From NCBI GenBank assembly GCA_028688525.1, contig JAQTYA010000005.1, forward strand, positions 1 through 64,000: 64,000 nucleotides of DNA, read 5' to 3'. The stretch is from Methylococcus sp. GTDB lineage: Bacteria; Pseudomonadota; Gammaproteobacteria; Methylococcales; Methylococcaceae. Below, piece by piece: positions 54,166 to 64,000 of this stretch; positions within the stretch are counted from its first letter, which is position 1, and every line of letters begins with the position of its first letter. Both the position numbers and the translations under genes were made by a program. The notes under the pieces were generated by a model that did no database searches, was not told the DNA's origin, and saw only the letters and a list, made by a program, of their open reading frames with translations.

Positions 54166-55335
54166 GTGAATATCCATGAATATCAGGCCAAGGAATTGCT
54201 TAAGACCTACGGCGTACCCGTGCCGAACGGCGCGGTAGCCTATTCCGACGCCCAGGCCGCAAGCGCCGCCGAAGAAATAGGCGGCAGCCGCTGGGTCGTC
54301 AAAGCCCAAATCCATGCCGGCGGCCGCGGCATGGCCGGCGGTGTCAAGGTCGCCAACTCGGTCGAGGAAGTGCGCCAATATGCCGACGCCATGCTTGGCA
54401 CCCACCTGGTCACCCACCAGACCGGTCCGGAAGGCTCGTTGGTACAGCGCTTGTGGGTAGAACAGGCGAGCCACATCAAGAAGGAATACTACCTGGGCTT
54501 CGTGATCGACCGGGGCAACCAACGGATTACGCTGATCGCCTCCAGCGAAGGGGGTATGGAGATCGAGGAAGTCGCCAAGGCAAGCCCGGAAAAAATCGTC
54601 AAGGAAGTCATCGATCCCGCCATCGGTCTGCTGGATTTCCAATGCCGCAAGATCGCCACGGCGATCGGCCTGAAGGGCAAACTGATGCCGCAGGCCGTCA
54701 AACTGATGAAGGCCATCTACCGTTGCATGCGCGATAAAGACGCGCTGCAGGCCGAGATCAACCCGCTAGCCATCGTCGGCGAAGGCGAAGAATCGCTGAT
54801 GGTGCTGGACGCGAAGTTCAATTTCGACGACAACGCGCTGTACCGCCAGCGCACGGTCACCGAGATGCGCGATCTGGCCGAGGAAGACCCCAAAGAAGTC
54901 GAAGCCTCCGGCCACGGCCTCAATTACATCGCCCTCGACGGCAACATCGGCTGCATCGTCAACGGCGCCGGTCTTGCCATGGCCTCTCTAGACGCCATCA
55001 CCCTGCATGGCGGCCGGCCTGCCAACTTTCTCGACGTGGGCGGCGGCGCCTCGCCGGAGAAGGTCACCAATGCCTGCCGCATCGTGCTGGAAGACCCTAA
55101 CGTCAAGTGCATCCTGGTCAACATCTTCGCCGGCATCAACCGCTGCGACTGGATCGCCAAGGGCCTGATCCAGGCCTGCACCAGCCTGAAGATCGAGGTT
55201 CCACTGATCGTGCGCTTGGCCGGCACTAATGTCGAAGAAGGCCGCAAAATTCTGGCCGAATCGGGCCTCACCTTCATCACCGCCGAAAATCTGGATGCTG
55301 CGGCCGCCAAGGCCGTCGAGATCGTCAAAGGGTAA
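54166..55335 (+). CDS. mtkA: Malate-CoA ligase (malate thiokinase) beta subunit
   Basis: With MtkB forms malyl-CoA from malate, CoA and ATP. SucC-like ATP-grasp protein of 389 aa: [50 protein letters not shown] and [15 protein letters not shown]...[14 protein letters not shown]. Succinyl-CoA synthetase has the same architecture; the mcl neighbour upstream is the reason to call malate thiokinase. GTG start at 54166. Confidence 0.9.
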   Translation: MNIHEYQAKELLKTYGVPVPNGAVAYSDAQAASAAEEIGGSRWVVKAQIHAGGRGMAGGVKVANSVEEVRQYADAMLGTHLVTHQTGPEGSLVQRLWVEQASHIKKEYYLGFVIDRGNQRITLIASSEGGMEIEEVAKASPEKIVKEVIDPAIGLLDFQCRKIATAIGLKGKLMPQAVKLMKAIYRCMRDKDALQAEINPLAIVGEGEESLMVLDAKFNFDDNALYRQRTVTEMRDLAEEDPKEVEASGHGLNYIALDGNIGCIVNGAGLAMASLDAITLHGGRPANFLDVGGGASPEKVTNACRIVLEDPNVKCILVNIFAGINRCDWIAKGLIQACTSLKIEVPLIVRLAGTNVEEGRKILAESGLTFITAENLDAAAAKAVEIVKG

Positions 55336-55340
55336 TAGCC

Positions 55341-56228
55341 ATGAGTGTCTTCGTTAACAAGAATTCCAAGGTCATCTTCCAGGGCTTCACCGGCGAGCAC
55401 GCGACTTTCCACGCCCAGGATGCCATCAGCATCGGCACCAACGTGGTCGGCGGCGTAACGCCCGGCAAAGGCGGCACCATGCATCTGGGGCTACCGGTGT
55501 TCGACACGGTGGCCGAAGCCGTGGCGGCTACCGGCGCCGACGTCTCCGCGGTGTTCGTCCCTCCCCCGTTCAACGCCGACGCCCTGATGGAAGCCATCGA
55601 TGCCGGGATCAAGGTGGCCGTGACCATTGCCGACGGCATTCCCGTACACGACATGATCCGCCTACAGCGCTACCGCGTCGGCAAGGACGCTATCCTCATC
55701 GGCCCCAACACACCCGGTATCATCACGCCCGATGAATGCAAAGCCGGCATCATGCCTTCGCATATCTATAAGAAAGGCAATGTCGGCATCGTCTCGCGCT
55801 CCGGCACGCTCAACTACGAAGCTACCGAGCAGATGGCGGCCCTGGGATTAGGCATCACCACCTCGGTCGGCATCGGCGGCGATCCCATCAATGGCACCGA
55901 TTTCGTGACCGTATTACGTGCCTTCGAGGCCGATCCTGAAACCGAGATCGTCGTCATGATCGGCGAGATCGGCGGCCCCCAGGAAGTTGCCGCTGCGCGC
56001 TGGGCCAAAGAGAACATGCGGAAGCCGGTCGTCGGCTTCGTCGCCGGCCTCGCCGCGCCGGCCGGCCGGCGCATGGGCCATGCGGGCGCCATCATCTCCA
56101 GCGAGGCCGACACCGCCGGTGCCAAGATGGACGCCATGGAAGCCTTGGGGCTATACGTCGCCCGCAACCCGGCCCAGATCGGCCGAACTGTGTTGCGCGC
56201 AGCACAGGAACACGGCATCAAATTTTAA
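55341..56228 (+). CDS. mtkB: Malate-CoA ligase (malate thiokinase) alpha subunit
   Basis: SucD-like CoA-binding and phosphohistidine subunit, 295 aa. KVIFQGFTGEHATFHAQDAI and GTNVVGGVTPGKGG form the CoA site, GPNTPGIITPDECKAGIMP follows, and the phosphorylated His is in GRRMGHAGAIIS. It lies 5 nt after mtkA. Together with mcl it makes the acetyl-CoA-yielding arm of the serine cycle. Confidence 0.92.
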   Translation: MSVFVNKNSKVIFQGFTGEHATFHAQDAISIGTNVVGGVTPGKGGTMHLGLPVFDTVAEAVAATGADVSAVFVPPPFNADALMEAIDAGIKVAVTIADGIPVHDMIRLQRYRVGKDAILIGPNTPGIITPDECKAGIMPSHIYKKGNVGIVSRSGTLNYEATEQMAALGLGITTSVGIGGDPINGTDFVTVLRAFEADPETEIVVMIGEIGGPQEVAAARWAKENMRKPVVGFVAGLAAPAGRRMGHAGAIISSEADTAGAKMDAMEALGLYVARNPAQIGRTVLRAAQEHGIKF

Positions 56229-56283
56229 GCCCACCCGGCCTGCGGCAAACCCGCCGCGGGCCCATTCGACAGCCCTATCGAAC

Positions 56284-56604
56284 ATGCAGCAACTCAACGC
56301 CATTCAAGTTAAGCAACTGATCGATGCCTCGGACCCGGCTCCCTTACTGCTGGACGTACGCGAACCGAACGAGTTTGCCTATTGCCATATCGACGGGGCC
56401 CTGCACATTCCCATGGGACAGATCGTTTCCCGGCTCGATGACATCGATGCCGAACGCGAGATCGTGGTGATCTGCCACCATGGCATGCGCAGTTTCCAGG
56501 TCGCTCAATTCCTGGAAAGCCAAGGCTACGGACGCGTCATCAACCTTTCCGGGGGAATCGACGCCTGGGCACGGGACGTGGATCCAGGCATGCCTAAGTA
56601 TTGA
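56284..56604 (+). CDS. Single-domain rhodanese (thiosulfate:cyanide sulfurtransferase-like)
   Basis: A 106-aa rhodanese domain with LLLDVREPNEFAYCHIDGALHIPMGQI, the active-site loop ICHHGMRS (catalytic Cys) and INLSGGIDAWARDVDPGMP. The short six-residue loop fits GlpE/PspE-like sulfurtransferases. Directly adjacent to dtd (0-nt gap) and 55 nt after mtkB, so it may ride in the same transcript. Partner unknown. Confidence 0.88.
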   Translation: MQQLNAIQVKQLIDASDPAPLLLDVREPNEFAYCHIDGALHIPMGQIVSRLDDIDAEREIVVICHHGMRSFQVAQFLESQGYGRVINLSGGIDAWARDVDPGMPKY

Positions 56605-57060
56605 ATGATCGCATTGATTCAACGTGTCACCGAGGCTGCGGTCCACATTAACGGCACGACGGTAGGCGCGATCGGACAAGGTCTATTGGCCTTGGTCGCC
56701 GTCGAGCGCGGAGACGGCGAGCCCCAGGTCTCGCGCATGGCCGAGCGCTTGCTTGGCTACCGCATCTTCGCCGATGCCGAAGGCCGCATGAATCTGAGTC
56801 TGACCGAGACCGGCGGCGGCTTGCTGCTGGTCTCGCAATTCACCCTCGCCGCCGACACCGCCAAAGGCATGCGCCCTAGCTTTACCCCGGCGGCCGATCC
56901 CGAAACTGGAAGGCGGCTGTTCGACTCGTTGGCGGAAACAGTCCGCAGCCGCCATACCCCCATTTCCACCGGGCGTTTCGGGGCCGACATGCAGGTGAGT
57001 TTGGTCAACGACGGGCCGGTAACTTTCCTGCTGCGCTGTCCGCCTGCTCCTGCCGCTTAA
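56605..57060 (+). CDS. dtd: D-aminoacyl-tRNA deacylase
   Basis: Removes D-amino acids mischarged on tRNA. The 151-aa protein carries the SQFTLAADT motif (with the [24 protein letters not shown] block) and the cross-subunit Gly-cisPro loop NDGPVTFLL. Translation starts right at the rhodanese stop. Confidence 0.93.
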   Translation: MIALIQRVTEAAVHINGTTVGAIGQGLLALVAVERGDGEPQVSRMAERLLGYRIFADAEGRMNLSLTETGGGLLLVSQFTLAADTAKGMRPSFTPAADPETGRRLFDSLAETVRSRHTPISTGRFGADMQVSLVNDGPVTFLLRCPPAPAA

Positions 57061-57126
57061 AGCAGCCATAGCGTTCCGTCCCAGGTCTTCGCTATCATCG
57101 CCCGACGAAGGTGCGGAGACGATGCC

Positions 57127-57975
57127 ATGCAGCAAAAATTTCGAATCGAGCGCATGAACCAGGATCAACTCGGACTGGTCTTAGAGTGGGCAGCAACCGA
57201 AGGCTGGAATCCTGGTTTGCACGATGCCGCCAATTTTTTTGCTGCCGATCCGGAAGGCTTCTTCATGGGTTTCTTGGACGATGAACCGGTCGGCAGCATC
57301 AGCGCCGTCACCTATCCCGGCAATTTTGGCTTTATCGGCCTCTACATCGTCCGCCCGGAGCATCGCGGCAAGGGTTTCGGTCTCAAACTTTGGCACACTG
57401 CCGTGGAACACCTGGGAGACCGGACGGTCGGCCTGGACGGCGTGGTCGAACGGCAAGCGAGCTACGCCCGCTCCGGATTTGTGACCGCCCACCGCAATTT
57501 CCGCTTCGAGTGGAACGGTCCGGCGGAACAGCAGCCGGTGTCCGGCGTACTCCCTCTGGAGCATCTCGCCTTCCCCGAACTCCTGGCCTATGACGCCGGT
57601 CTGTTTCCAGGTTTCCGGGAGGGATTCCTGCGCGCTTGGATCGGGCAACCGGGTTGCTGCGGCTTGGCCTATCGCTCCGATCACGGGGATGTCGCGGGAT
57701 ACGGACTACTGCGCCCCTGCTGCCAGGGCTACAAGCTGGGACCGCTGTTCGCCGACAGTTCGCGCATAGCCGAGGCTCTGTTGCTTGCATTTCGGCGGCA
57801 CGCGGGGTCAGCGCCAATTTTCCTGGATGTGCCAGAGTCCAATACCGCAGCGATGCACTTGGTGGGCCAGCGCGGCATGCAGCGGGTGTTCGAAACAGCG
57901 CGCATGTACACACCAAGGGCTCCCAGCCTCCCGCTGGAACGCTGCTTCGGCATTACCAGTTACGAACTGGGCTAG
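57127..57975 (+). CDS. GNAT-family N-acetyltransferase with C-terminal second domain
   Basis: N-terminal GNAT domain (about residues 1-140) with FLDDEPVGSISAVTYPGNFGFIGLYIVRPEHRGKGFGLKLW, the acetyl-CoA loop being RGKGFG. The C-terminal half (about 150-282) is a second, degenerate GNAT-like module (VAGYGLLRPCCQGYKLGPLFADS, FLDVPESNTAAMHLVGQRGM), as in the Acetyltransf_18-type two-domain family. Acceptor substrate unknown. Single gene with its own upstream gap. Confidence 0.82.
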   Translation: MQQKFRIERMNQDQLGLVLEWAATEGWNPGLHDAANFFAADPEGFFMGFLDDEPVGSISAVTYPGNFGFIGLYIVRPEHRGKGFGLKLWHTAVEHLGDRTVGLDGVVERQASYARSGFVTAHRNFRFEWNGPAEQQPVSGVLPLEHLAFPELLAYDAGLFPGFREGFLRAWIGQPGCCGLAYRSDHGDVAGYGLLRPCCQGYKLGPLFADSSRIAEALLLAFRRHAGSAPIFLDVPESNTAAMHLVGQRGMQRVFETARMYTPRAPSLPLERCFGITSYELG

Positions 57976-58062
57976 CCGCGCCATAGCATGTCCGCGCCTA
58001 TCGCGCCAGTGCTTGGCGGCAGCGGCGCTTCCCGGTAGACTTGCCCGCTTTTTTTCCCGCCC

Positions 58063-59046
58063 ATGCATATCGGACCCCATATCCTCGCCAGCCCGGTCGT
58101 TCTCGCGCCCATGGCGGGCGTGACCGACCTTCCCTTCCGCCGGCTCTGCCGGAAATTCGGCGCGGGCCTGGCGGTTTCCGAAATGATGGCAGCCAATCCA
58201 GCGTTACGGGCGACGCGCAAATCGCAGCTGAGACAGGACCACAGCGGCGAGGCGGGGCCGGTCAGCGTGCAGATCGTCGGCGCGGATCCTGCTGAAATGG
58301 CCGAGGCGGCGCGCCTCAACGCCGGCTTGGGCGCCGACATCATCGACATCAACATGGGCTGTCCGGCTAAAAAGGTCTGCAACGTCGCCGCCGGGTCGGC
58401 CTTGTTGCGCGACGAAAAGCTGGTCGGCGCCATTCTCGACGCTGTAGTGGGTGCCGTGTCGATTCCGGTTACGCTGAAGATCAGAACCGGCTGGGATTCC
58501 TCCTCCCGCAACGCGGTTCGCATAGGAAAAATCGCGGAAAGCGCCGGAATCGGCGCGCTCACGGTGCACGGCCGAACCCGCGCCTGCGGCTTTGCGGGGG
58601 CAGCCGAATACTCTACAATTACCGAAGTGAAAAATGCTATCGGCATTCCGGTCATCGCCAACGGCGACATCGACTCGCCCGAAAAAGCCGAGGCCGTGCT
58701 CCGATCGACCGGCGCTGACGCCGTCATGATCGGCCGCAGCGCCTGGGGGCAACCCTGGCTGCTGCGGGAAATCGCCGCACGGCTCAAGGACGGCCGCCAG
58801 CCCGCCCCTCCTACGCTAGACGAGATACGCCGCACCGTGCTCGGCCATCTCGAAGCGCTGTATTCTTTCTATGGGGAGCTGCAGGGGACGCGCATCGCAC
58901 GCAAACACATCGGCTGGTACGCCGCCCGCATCGCGGGTCTGGACGACGGGCCGGTACGGGGGATCCTGTCCCTCGATAACGCCCGCCAACAGCTTGCCGC
59001 TGTGGACGCCCTGTTGAATTTTCAGTTCGAGAAGACCGCTGCATGA
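58063..59046 (+). CDS. dusB: tRNA-dihydrouridine synthase B
   Basis: FMN enzyme reducing uridines in the tRNA D-loop. LAPMAGVTDLPFRRLC, MGCPAKKVCNVAAGSALL with the catalytic Cys, TVHGRTRACGFAGAAEY and IANGDIDSPEKA / MIGRSAWGQPWLLREI are all present. 327 aa. Overlaps fis by 4 nt, the conserved dusB-fis operon of gammaproteobacteria. Confidence 0.95.
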   Translation: MHIGPHILASPVVLAPMAGVTDLPFRRLCRKFGAGLAVSEMMAANPALRATRKSQLRQDHSGEAGPVSVQIVGADPAEMAEAARLNAGLGADIIDINMGCPAKKVCNVAAGSALLRDEKLVGAILDAVVGAVSIPVTLKIRTGWDSSSRNAVRIGKIAESAGIGALTVHGRTRACGFAGAAEYSTITEVKNAIGIPVIANGDIDSPEKAEAVLRSTGADAVMIGRSAWGQPWLLREIAARLKDGRQPAPPTLDEIRRTVLGHLEALYSFYGELQGTRIARKHIGWYAARIAGLDDGPVRGILSLDNARQQLAAVDALLNFQFEKTAA

Positions 59047-59333
59047 GACAGGACAATCGATTGCTTGAATCTTTCGAATCACCCGCCATGGATCGTTCCG
59101 GCACGCCCGTCGTGCTCAGTGAACAAGTGCGCATGGCCTTGGTCAATTATCTATCGCAGTTGGACGGCATCAGCGTGACCGACATGTATACCCTCGTCAT
59201 GGGTGAAGTCGAACGGCCGCTCATCCGCACCGTGCTCGAGCACTGCTGCCACAACCAGACCCGAGCGGCGCAGGTGCTGGGTCTTAGCCGCAGCACCCTG
59301 CGCAAGAAGATGCAGCAGCACGGCATCGAATAA
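59043..59333 (+). CDS. fis: DNA-binding protein Fis
   Basis: Nucleoid protein and regulator. The 96-aa product has an N-terminal arm, a dimerisation helix (VRMALVNYLSQLDG) and a C-terminal helix-turn-helix NQTRAAQVLGLSRSTLRKKM. In Escherichia coli Fis acts on the XerC/D-related and rRNA control regions; here it is at the usual place after dusB and 34 nt before purH. Confidence 0.95.
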   Translation: MRQDNRLLESFESPAMDRSGTPVVLSEQVRMALVNYLSQLDGISVTDMYTLVMGEVERPLIRTVLEHCCHNQTRAAQVLGLSRSTLRKKMQQHGIE

Positions 59334-59367
59334 GCCTTTTCTCCGCATTGCCTAGCAACGATATCCC

Positions 59368-60933
<1,566 letters not shown>

Positions 60934-60939
60934 ACGCGC

Positions 60940-62148
60940 GTGACGGCACCGCTGGACTCGTTGCTCGCCGACGCCGACCTGTGCGTCAAATGCGGTCTGT
61001 GCTCGCCGCATTGCCCGACCTACCGGCTGACGGCTGACGAGAACGAATCGCCCCGCGGACGGATCGCCCTGATCCAAGGCTGGGCCTCCGGCCGGCTGCC
61101 ACTGACGGCTGCGTTGCGTGCGCCGCTGGACGATTGTCTGCTATGCCGCAATTGCGAATCCGTGTGTCCTGCCAAGGTACCTTACGGGAAAATCATGGAC
61201 CGTTTTCGCTCCGAAACCGGCCAGAGCCACAAGCCGCTGGCGACACGAGCGGTTTCCGCGGCGGTGCGCAGCGGATTGCGCAGTCCAGCGTTATCGCGGC
61301 TAGGGCGGAAAGCATTGGGCGGCATTGGAGGGCTGTTGGGCGACACTTCATGGAAAGCGCTCGCTTCCGAGCTGCCGCCCCCGGGCGACCCCGCTGCTTG
61401 GTATGGAAAACACCCGGCGGCCCCGTCCACTGCCCATGTCGGTCTATTCCTGGGTTGCACGGCCGCGGCAGCAGACGCCGCCACGGTTGCCGCAATACTT
61501 AAACTATTGCCGGCTCTGGGCGTTAGCGTAACGGTGCCGGAAGCGCAGGCCTGCTGCGGAGCAATGGATCTGCATGCGGGTAACACGGCAACAGCGCACA
61601 GCTTGATCGCGCGGAACATCGAAGCTTTTTCCAGCCTCGCTCTGGACGCGGTGATCGGCTTCGCCAGCGGCTGCGGCGCCACCCTGCAAGAATACGCCCA
61701 GCACAGCAGTGCTCCTGGGGCGGAGCCGTTCTCCGCTCAGGTAACGGATATTAGCCGCTTCCTGGCGGAACGCGTCCCCGAAGAGCTCTGGAATTTCGCA
61801 CCGCTGGACGCCAGGGTGCTGGTCCACAACCCTTGTTCGCTGCGTAATGTCTGCAAGGGCGAAGGCAGCGTAGAAAAACTGTTGGGGAAGATTCCCGGAC
61901 TGACGGTGAGTACCCTGCCCGGTAAAGGGCGCTGCTGCGGCGCCGCCGGCAGCTACATGGTCGAGCATCGGGAAATGGCTGAGGCCATCCGGGCGGAGAC
62001 GATCGAGGCCATCTTAGCGGCCAACCCAGACTACCTGGTGAGCTCTAATATCGGCTGCGCCCTGCACTTACGCGCCGGTCTGCGGAGACTCGCCGACATA
62101 CCGGTGATCCACCCGGTCCAGCTACTGGCGCGGCTGCAGCGCATTTAA
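60940..62148 (+). CDS. glcF: Glycolate oxidase iron-sulfur subunit
   Basis: Membrane-associated electron-transfer subunit of glycolate dehydrogenase. Two [4Fe-4S] motifs, CVKCGLCSPHCPT and CLLCRNCESVCPAKV, are followed by two CCG domains (ACCGAMDLHAG and GRCCGAAGSYMVEH). GTG start at 60940. 402 aa. The FAD subunits glcD and glcE are not here. Glycolate would come from ribulose bisphosphate oxygenation or feed glyoxylate for the serine-cycle arm. Confidence 0.85.
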   Translation: MTAPLDSLLADADLCVKCGLCSPHCPTYRLTADENESPRGRIALIQGWASGRLPLTAALRAPLDDCLLCRNCESVCPAKVPYGKIMDRFRSETGQSHKPLATRAVSAAVRSGLRSPALSRLGRKALGGIGGLLGDTSWKALASELPPPGDPAAWYGKHPAAPSTAHVGLFLGCTAAAADAATVAAILKLLPALGVSVTVPEAQACCGAMDLHAGNTATAHSLIARNIEAFSSLALDAVIGFASGCGATLQEYAQHSSAPGAEPFSAQVTDISRFLAERVPEELWNFAPLDARVLVHNPCSLRNVCKGEGSVEKLLGKIPGLTVSTLPGKGRCCGAAGSYMVEHREMAEAIRAETIEAILAANPDYLVSSNIGCALHLRAGLRRLADIPVIHPVQLLARLQRI

Positions 62149-62160
62149 TCCCCACAAACG

Positions 62161-62186
62161 AAAACGGGCGCCGAGGCGCCCGTTTT
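62161..62186. terminator. Bidirectional terminator between glcF and speD
   Basis: AAAACGGGCGCC / GGCGCCCGTTTT with a 3- to 4-nt loop, symmetric A/T flanks on both sides, centred between the two convergent genes. Confidence 0.88.
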
Positions 62187-62204
62187 CTTGGCTGCACCCC
62201 AGTG

Positions 62205-63005
62205 TCAGCGGCGCAGTTTGTAGTTGCGGCCGTAAAAAATTTCCGCCATCTCGCGCTGCAGCTGTTTCTGCACCTTCGTACGTTCGTCGTTGTCTAGCTG
62301 ATCCTTGTCGGTCTCGAACAAATAATTATCGAGATTGAAGTCTTTCAGAATCATTTTGGTATGGAAGATTTTTTCCTGATAGACGTTCACATCAATCATC
62401 TGATAGCGATCCGCCGTGGCATCGGAAATATAGTTCTGGATCGAAGTGATATCGTGGTCGATATAGTGCTTCTGCCCGCTGATGTCGCGCGTGAATCCGC
62501 GTACACGGTAATCCATGATCACGATGTCGGACTCAAAGCTGTGGATGAGGTAGTTCAGCGCCTTCAGCGGCGAGATGCGGCCGCAGGTGGAAACGTCGAT
62601 GTCGGCGCGGAAGGTGCTGATGCCGGCGTGCGGGTGGCTCTCCGGGTAGGTATGGACCGTGATGTGGCTCTTGTTCAAGTGAGCCACCACGGCTTCCGGC
62701 ATCGGGCCCGGCGACTCGGAATTGGTCATGGACGACGGGGCATCGTGTCCCTCCGAGATCAGCATCGTTACGCTGGCGCCCTGCGGCTCGTAGTCCTGGC
62801 GAGCGATATTCAGAATTTCCGCACCGATGATCGCATTCACGTCGGTCAAAATCTGGGTCAGACGCTTGGCACTGTAAACTTCATCGATATATTCGATATA
62901 ACGGCGCTGCCCCACTTCCGACTTTGCATAGCAAATATCGTAGATGTTGAAGCTCAGGGATTTAGTCAGGTTATTGAACCCGTGTAATTGCAGCTTATTG
63001 TCCAT
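62205..63005 (-). CDS. speD: S-adenosylmethionine decarboxylase proenzyme
   Basis: Supplies decarboxylated AdoMet for spermidine. The 266-aa Escherichia coli-type (large) proenzyme cleaves itself to make the pyruvoyl group at the Ser in [46 protein letters not shown] and [33 protein letters not shown] are also typical. ATG 63005; the upstream frame to 63044 has no support. No speE lies beside it. Confidence 0.94.
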   Translation of the reverse strand: MDNKLQLHGFNNLTKSLSFNIYDICYAKSEVGQRRYIEYIDEVYSAKRLTQILTDVNAIIGAEILNIARQDYEPQGASVTMLISEGHDAPSSMTNSESPGPMPEAVVAHLNKSHITVHTYPESHPHAGISTFRADIDVSTCGRISPLKALNYLIHSFESDIVIMDYRVRGFTRDISGQKHYIDHDITSIQNYISDATADRYQMIDVNVYQEKIFHTKMILKDFNLDNYLFETDKDQLDNDERTKVQKQLQREMAEIFYGRNYKLRR

Positions 63006-63042
63006 CAATTTTCGATATGACCCCGCTAGGGATGTCAGGTGC

Positions 63043-63067
63043 AAAAAATAACGGGCGCTCGCGCCCG
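63043..63067 (-). terminator. Rho-independent terminator after the OsmC-family gene
   Basis: Read leftwards, CGGGCG / CGCCCG with a CGAG loop is followed by TTATTTTTT. It separates the OsmC gene from speD. Confidence 0.8.
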
Positions 63068-63094
63068 CCGGAAATCTAGGGTGCCGACTGCCGA

Positions 63095-63511
63095 TTAAAC
63101 CTCGGCGATTTCATAATCGTGGGTGATGACCGCCGATTTGCCGAGCATGATCGAGGCCGAACAGTATTTCTCGGCGGACAGCTCAATCGCACGTTTCACG
63201 GCATCCTCCCTCAGTTCCTTTCCTTTCACCACGAAATGGGCGTGGATCCGGGTGAAGACTTTCGGATCGGTCTCCGCCCTTTCGGCCTCGAGATGGACTT
63301 CGCAGTCCCGGACATCGTGCCGTCCCTTCTTCAGGATGTGGATGACGTCGAAAGCCGTGCACCCCCCCATGCCTAGCAGTAGCATTTCCATGGGCCGTAC
63401 GCCGAGATTCCGGCCTCCGCTCTCGGGAGGGCCGTCCATCAGAACGGCATGGCCGCTGCCGGATTCCCCCAGAAACGCCATGTTGTCTACCCATTTGATT
63501 CGTGCTTTCAT
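63095..63511 (-). CDS. OsmC/Ohr-family protein (YhfA-like)
   Basis: Thiol-dependent peroxide-related family protein, 138 aa. The two redox cysteines are in [21 protein letters not shown] and [37 protein letters not shown] and [10 protein letters not shown] match the YhfA branch rather than Ohr. The physiological substrate is not established. Upstream gene on the same strand is the small membrane protein, 67 nt away. Confidence 0.88.
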   Translation of the reverse strand: MKARIKWVDNMAFLGESGSGHAVLMDGPPESGGRNLGVRPMEMLLLGMGGCTAFDVIHILKKGRHDVRDCEVHLEAERAETDPKVFTRIHAHFVVKGKELREDAVKRAIELSAEKYCSASIMLGKSAVITHDYEIAEV

Positions 63512-63578
63512 CGCCGGCAGTCTATGCGGTATAAACTCTGTAGGGTATCACAAACCGGCATGGAATAGAGGCATCGCC

Positions 63579-63923
63579 TCAGCGCTGAGGATAGCGGCGC
63601 TCCAGATCGTGAAGGTAACGATGCACAAAATCCAGGCTGCTATTCAGTAGCTTGGGCGCCCGGCGCTGCATCAATGCAGCGATCGGCTGGCCGATCTGGG
63701 GGCTGAGAATGAGTATGCCGAGCACCCAGAAGGGCGGCAGTCCCATGATGACTTCGCTCATGAGCCCTGCTCCCAGCAGCATCCATCCGATATCCCGCGG
63801 CAATTTCTCGATACGGCTCAGGGCGTCGTCCGCCGATACGGACACCGGAAGCTTTCCAGGCGGCTGATTTTCCACGACCGCAGCCGGCTTCGCTCTCTTC
63901 GAGGTTCTAAGTTTTTCTTTCAC
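63579..63923 (-). CDS. Small membrane protein of unknown function, 114 aa
   Basis: A basic N-terminus (MKEKLRTSKRAKP), a Pro/Val linker and DDALSRIEKLPRDIGW lead into one long hydrophobic region (MLLGAGLMSEVIMGLPPFWVLGILILS, about residues 47-73), which may be two short helices, and an amphipathic C-terminal helix with many Arg. No family recognised. The remaining 77 bp to the window edge show no further gene. Confidence 0.6.
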   Translation of the reverse strand: MKEKLRTSKRAKPAAVVENQPPGKLPVSVSADDALSRIEKLPRDIGWMLLGAGLMSEVIMGLPPFWVLGILILSPQIGQPIAALMQRRAPKLLNSSLDFVHRYLHDLERRYPQR

Positions 63924-64000
63924 TGCCGCTCCCGGAAACTGAACTGTTCAGCGAGTGTCCGCCGCTCTCGTTACCGCCATGTGACACGAAGCGCTGCGCC

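Overview
The window comes from a gammaproteobacterial, C1-using chromosome, most like a Methylococcus/Methylocaldum-type methanotroph. That placement is inferred from gene content: malate thiokinase plus malyl-CoA lyase (serine-cycle C2 arm), an NAD-linked molybdenum formate dehydrogenase operon next to a metal-free NAD formate dehydrogenase, and a full-length sterol C-24 reductase, sterol synthesis being known in Methylococcaceae. No methane monooxygenase or methanol dehydrogenase gene lies in the window, so the assignment is indirect.

Layout. 1-4354: right end of an integrated filamentous phage (inovirus). Adsorption protein (cut by the window edge), coat, ssDNA-binding and rolling-circle Rep genes run leftwards; a small secreted protein and an XRE repressor run rightwards. 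The prophage ends in a dif-type XerC/XerD site, which places the region at or near the replication terminus. 4392-12009: DHCR24-like reductase, lytic transglycosylase, HopJ-family protein, tesA-ybbA-ybbP and a membrane-anchored unknown. 12184-17174: a tight four-gene operon (VWA-like, membrane J-domain, and two large GTPases) with no function I can name; this is the best candidate for an undescribed system. 17310-23411: fdsGBACD. 23736-26213: metal-free FDH, cyanase and a glutamine-amidotransferase-like protein in one leftward cluster, with a decayed molybdate-binding (Mop) gene beside it.

26732-35281: ybaN, an exported unknown, groESL with a sigma-32-type promoter, a double Lcl_C protein, ffh, a ccsA-like gene and ubiCA. 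35469-39990: nhaD, a dsrEFHC/tusDCBE cluster with sulfur-oxidiser-like cysteines, and bepA. 40181-46036: a tripartite RND efflux operon. 46222-52676: exported unknown, alr, dnaB, hldE, pip and an outer-membrane barrel protein. 53133-57060: mcl-mtkA-mtkB-rhodanese-dtd. 57127-63923: GNAT protein, dusB-fis-purH-glcF, speD, an OsmC-family gene and a small membrane protein.

How the genes work together. Formate from C1 oxidation can be oxidised to CO2 plus NADH by two unrelated enzymes. mtkAB and mcl split malate-derived C4 into glyoxylate and acetyl-CoA, and glcF fits glycolate/glyoxylate handling. Cyanase uses bicarbonate and releases ammonia and CO2. Most of the rest is housekeeping. I saw no tRNA, rRNA, CRISPR array or complete insertion sequence.
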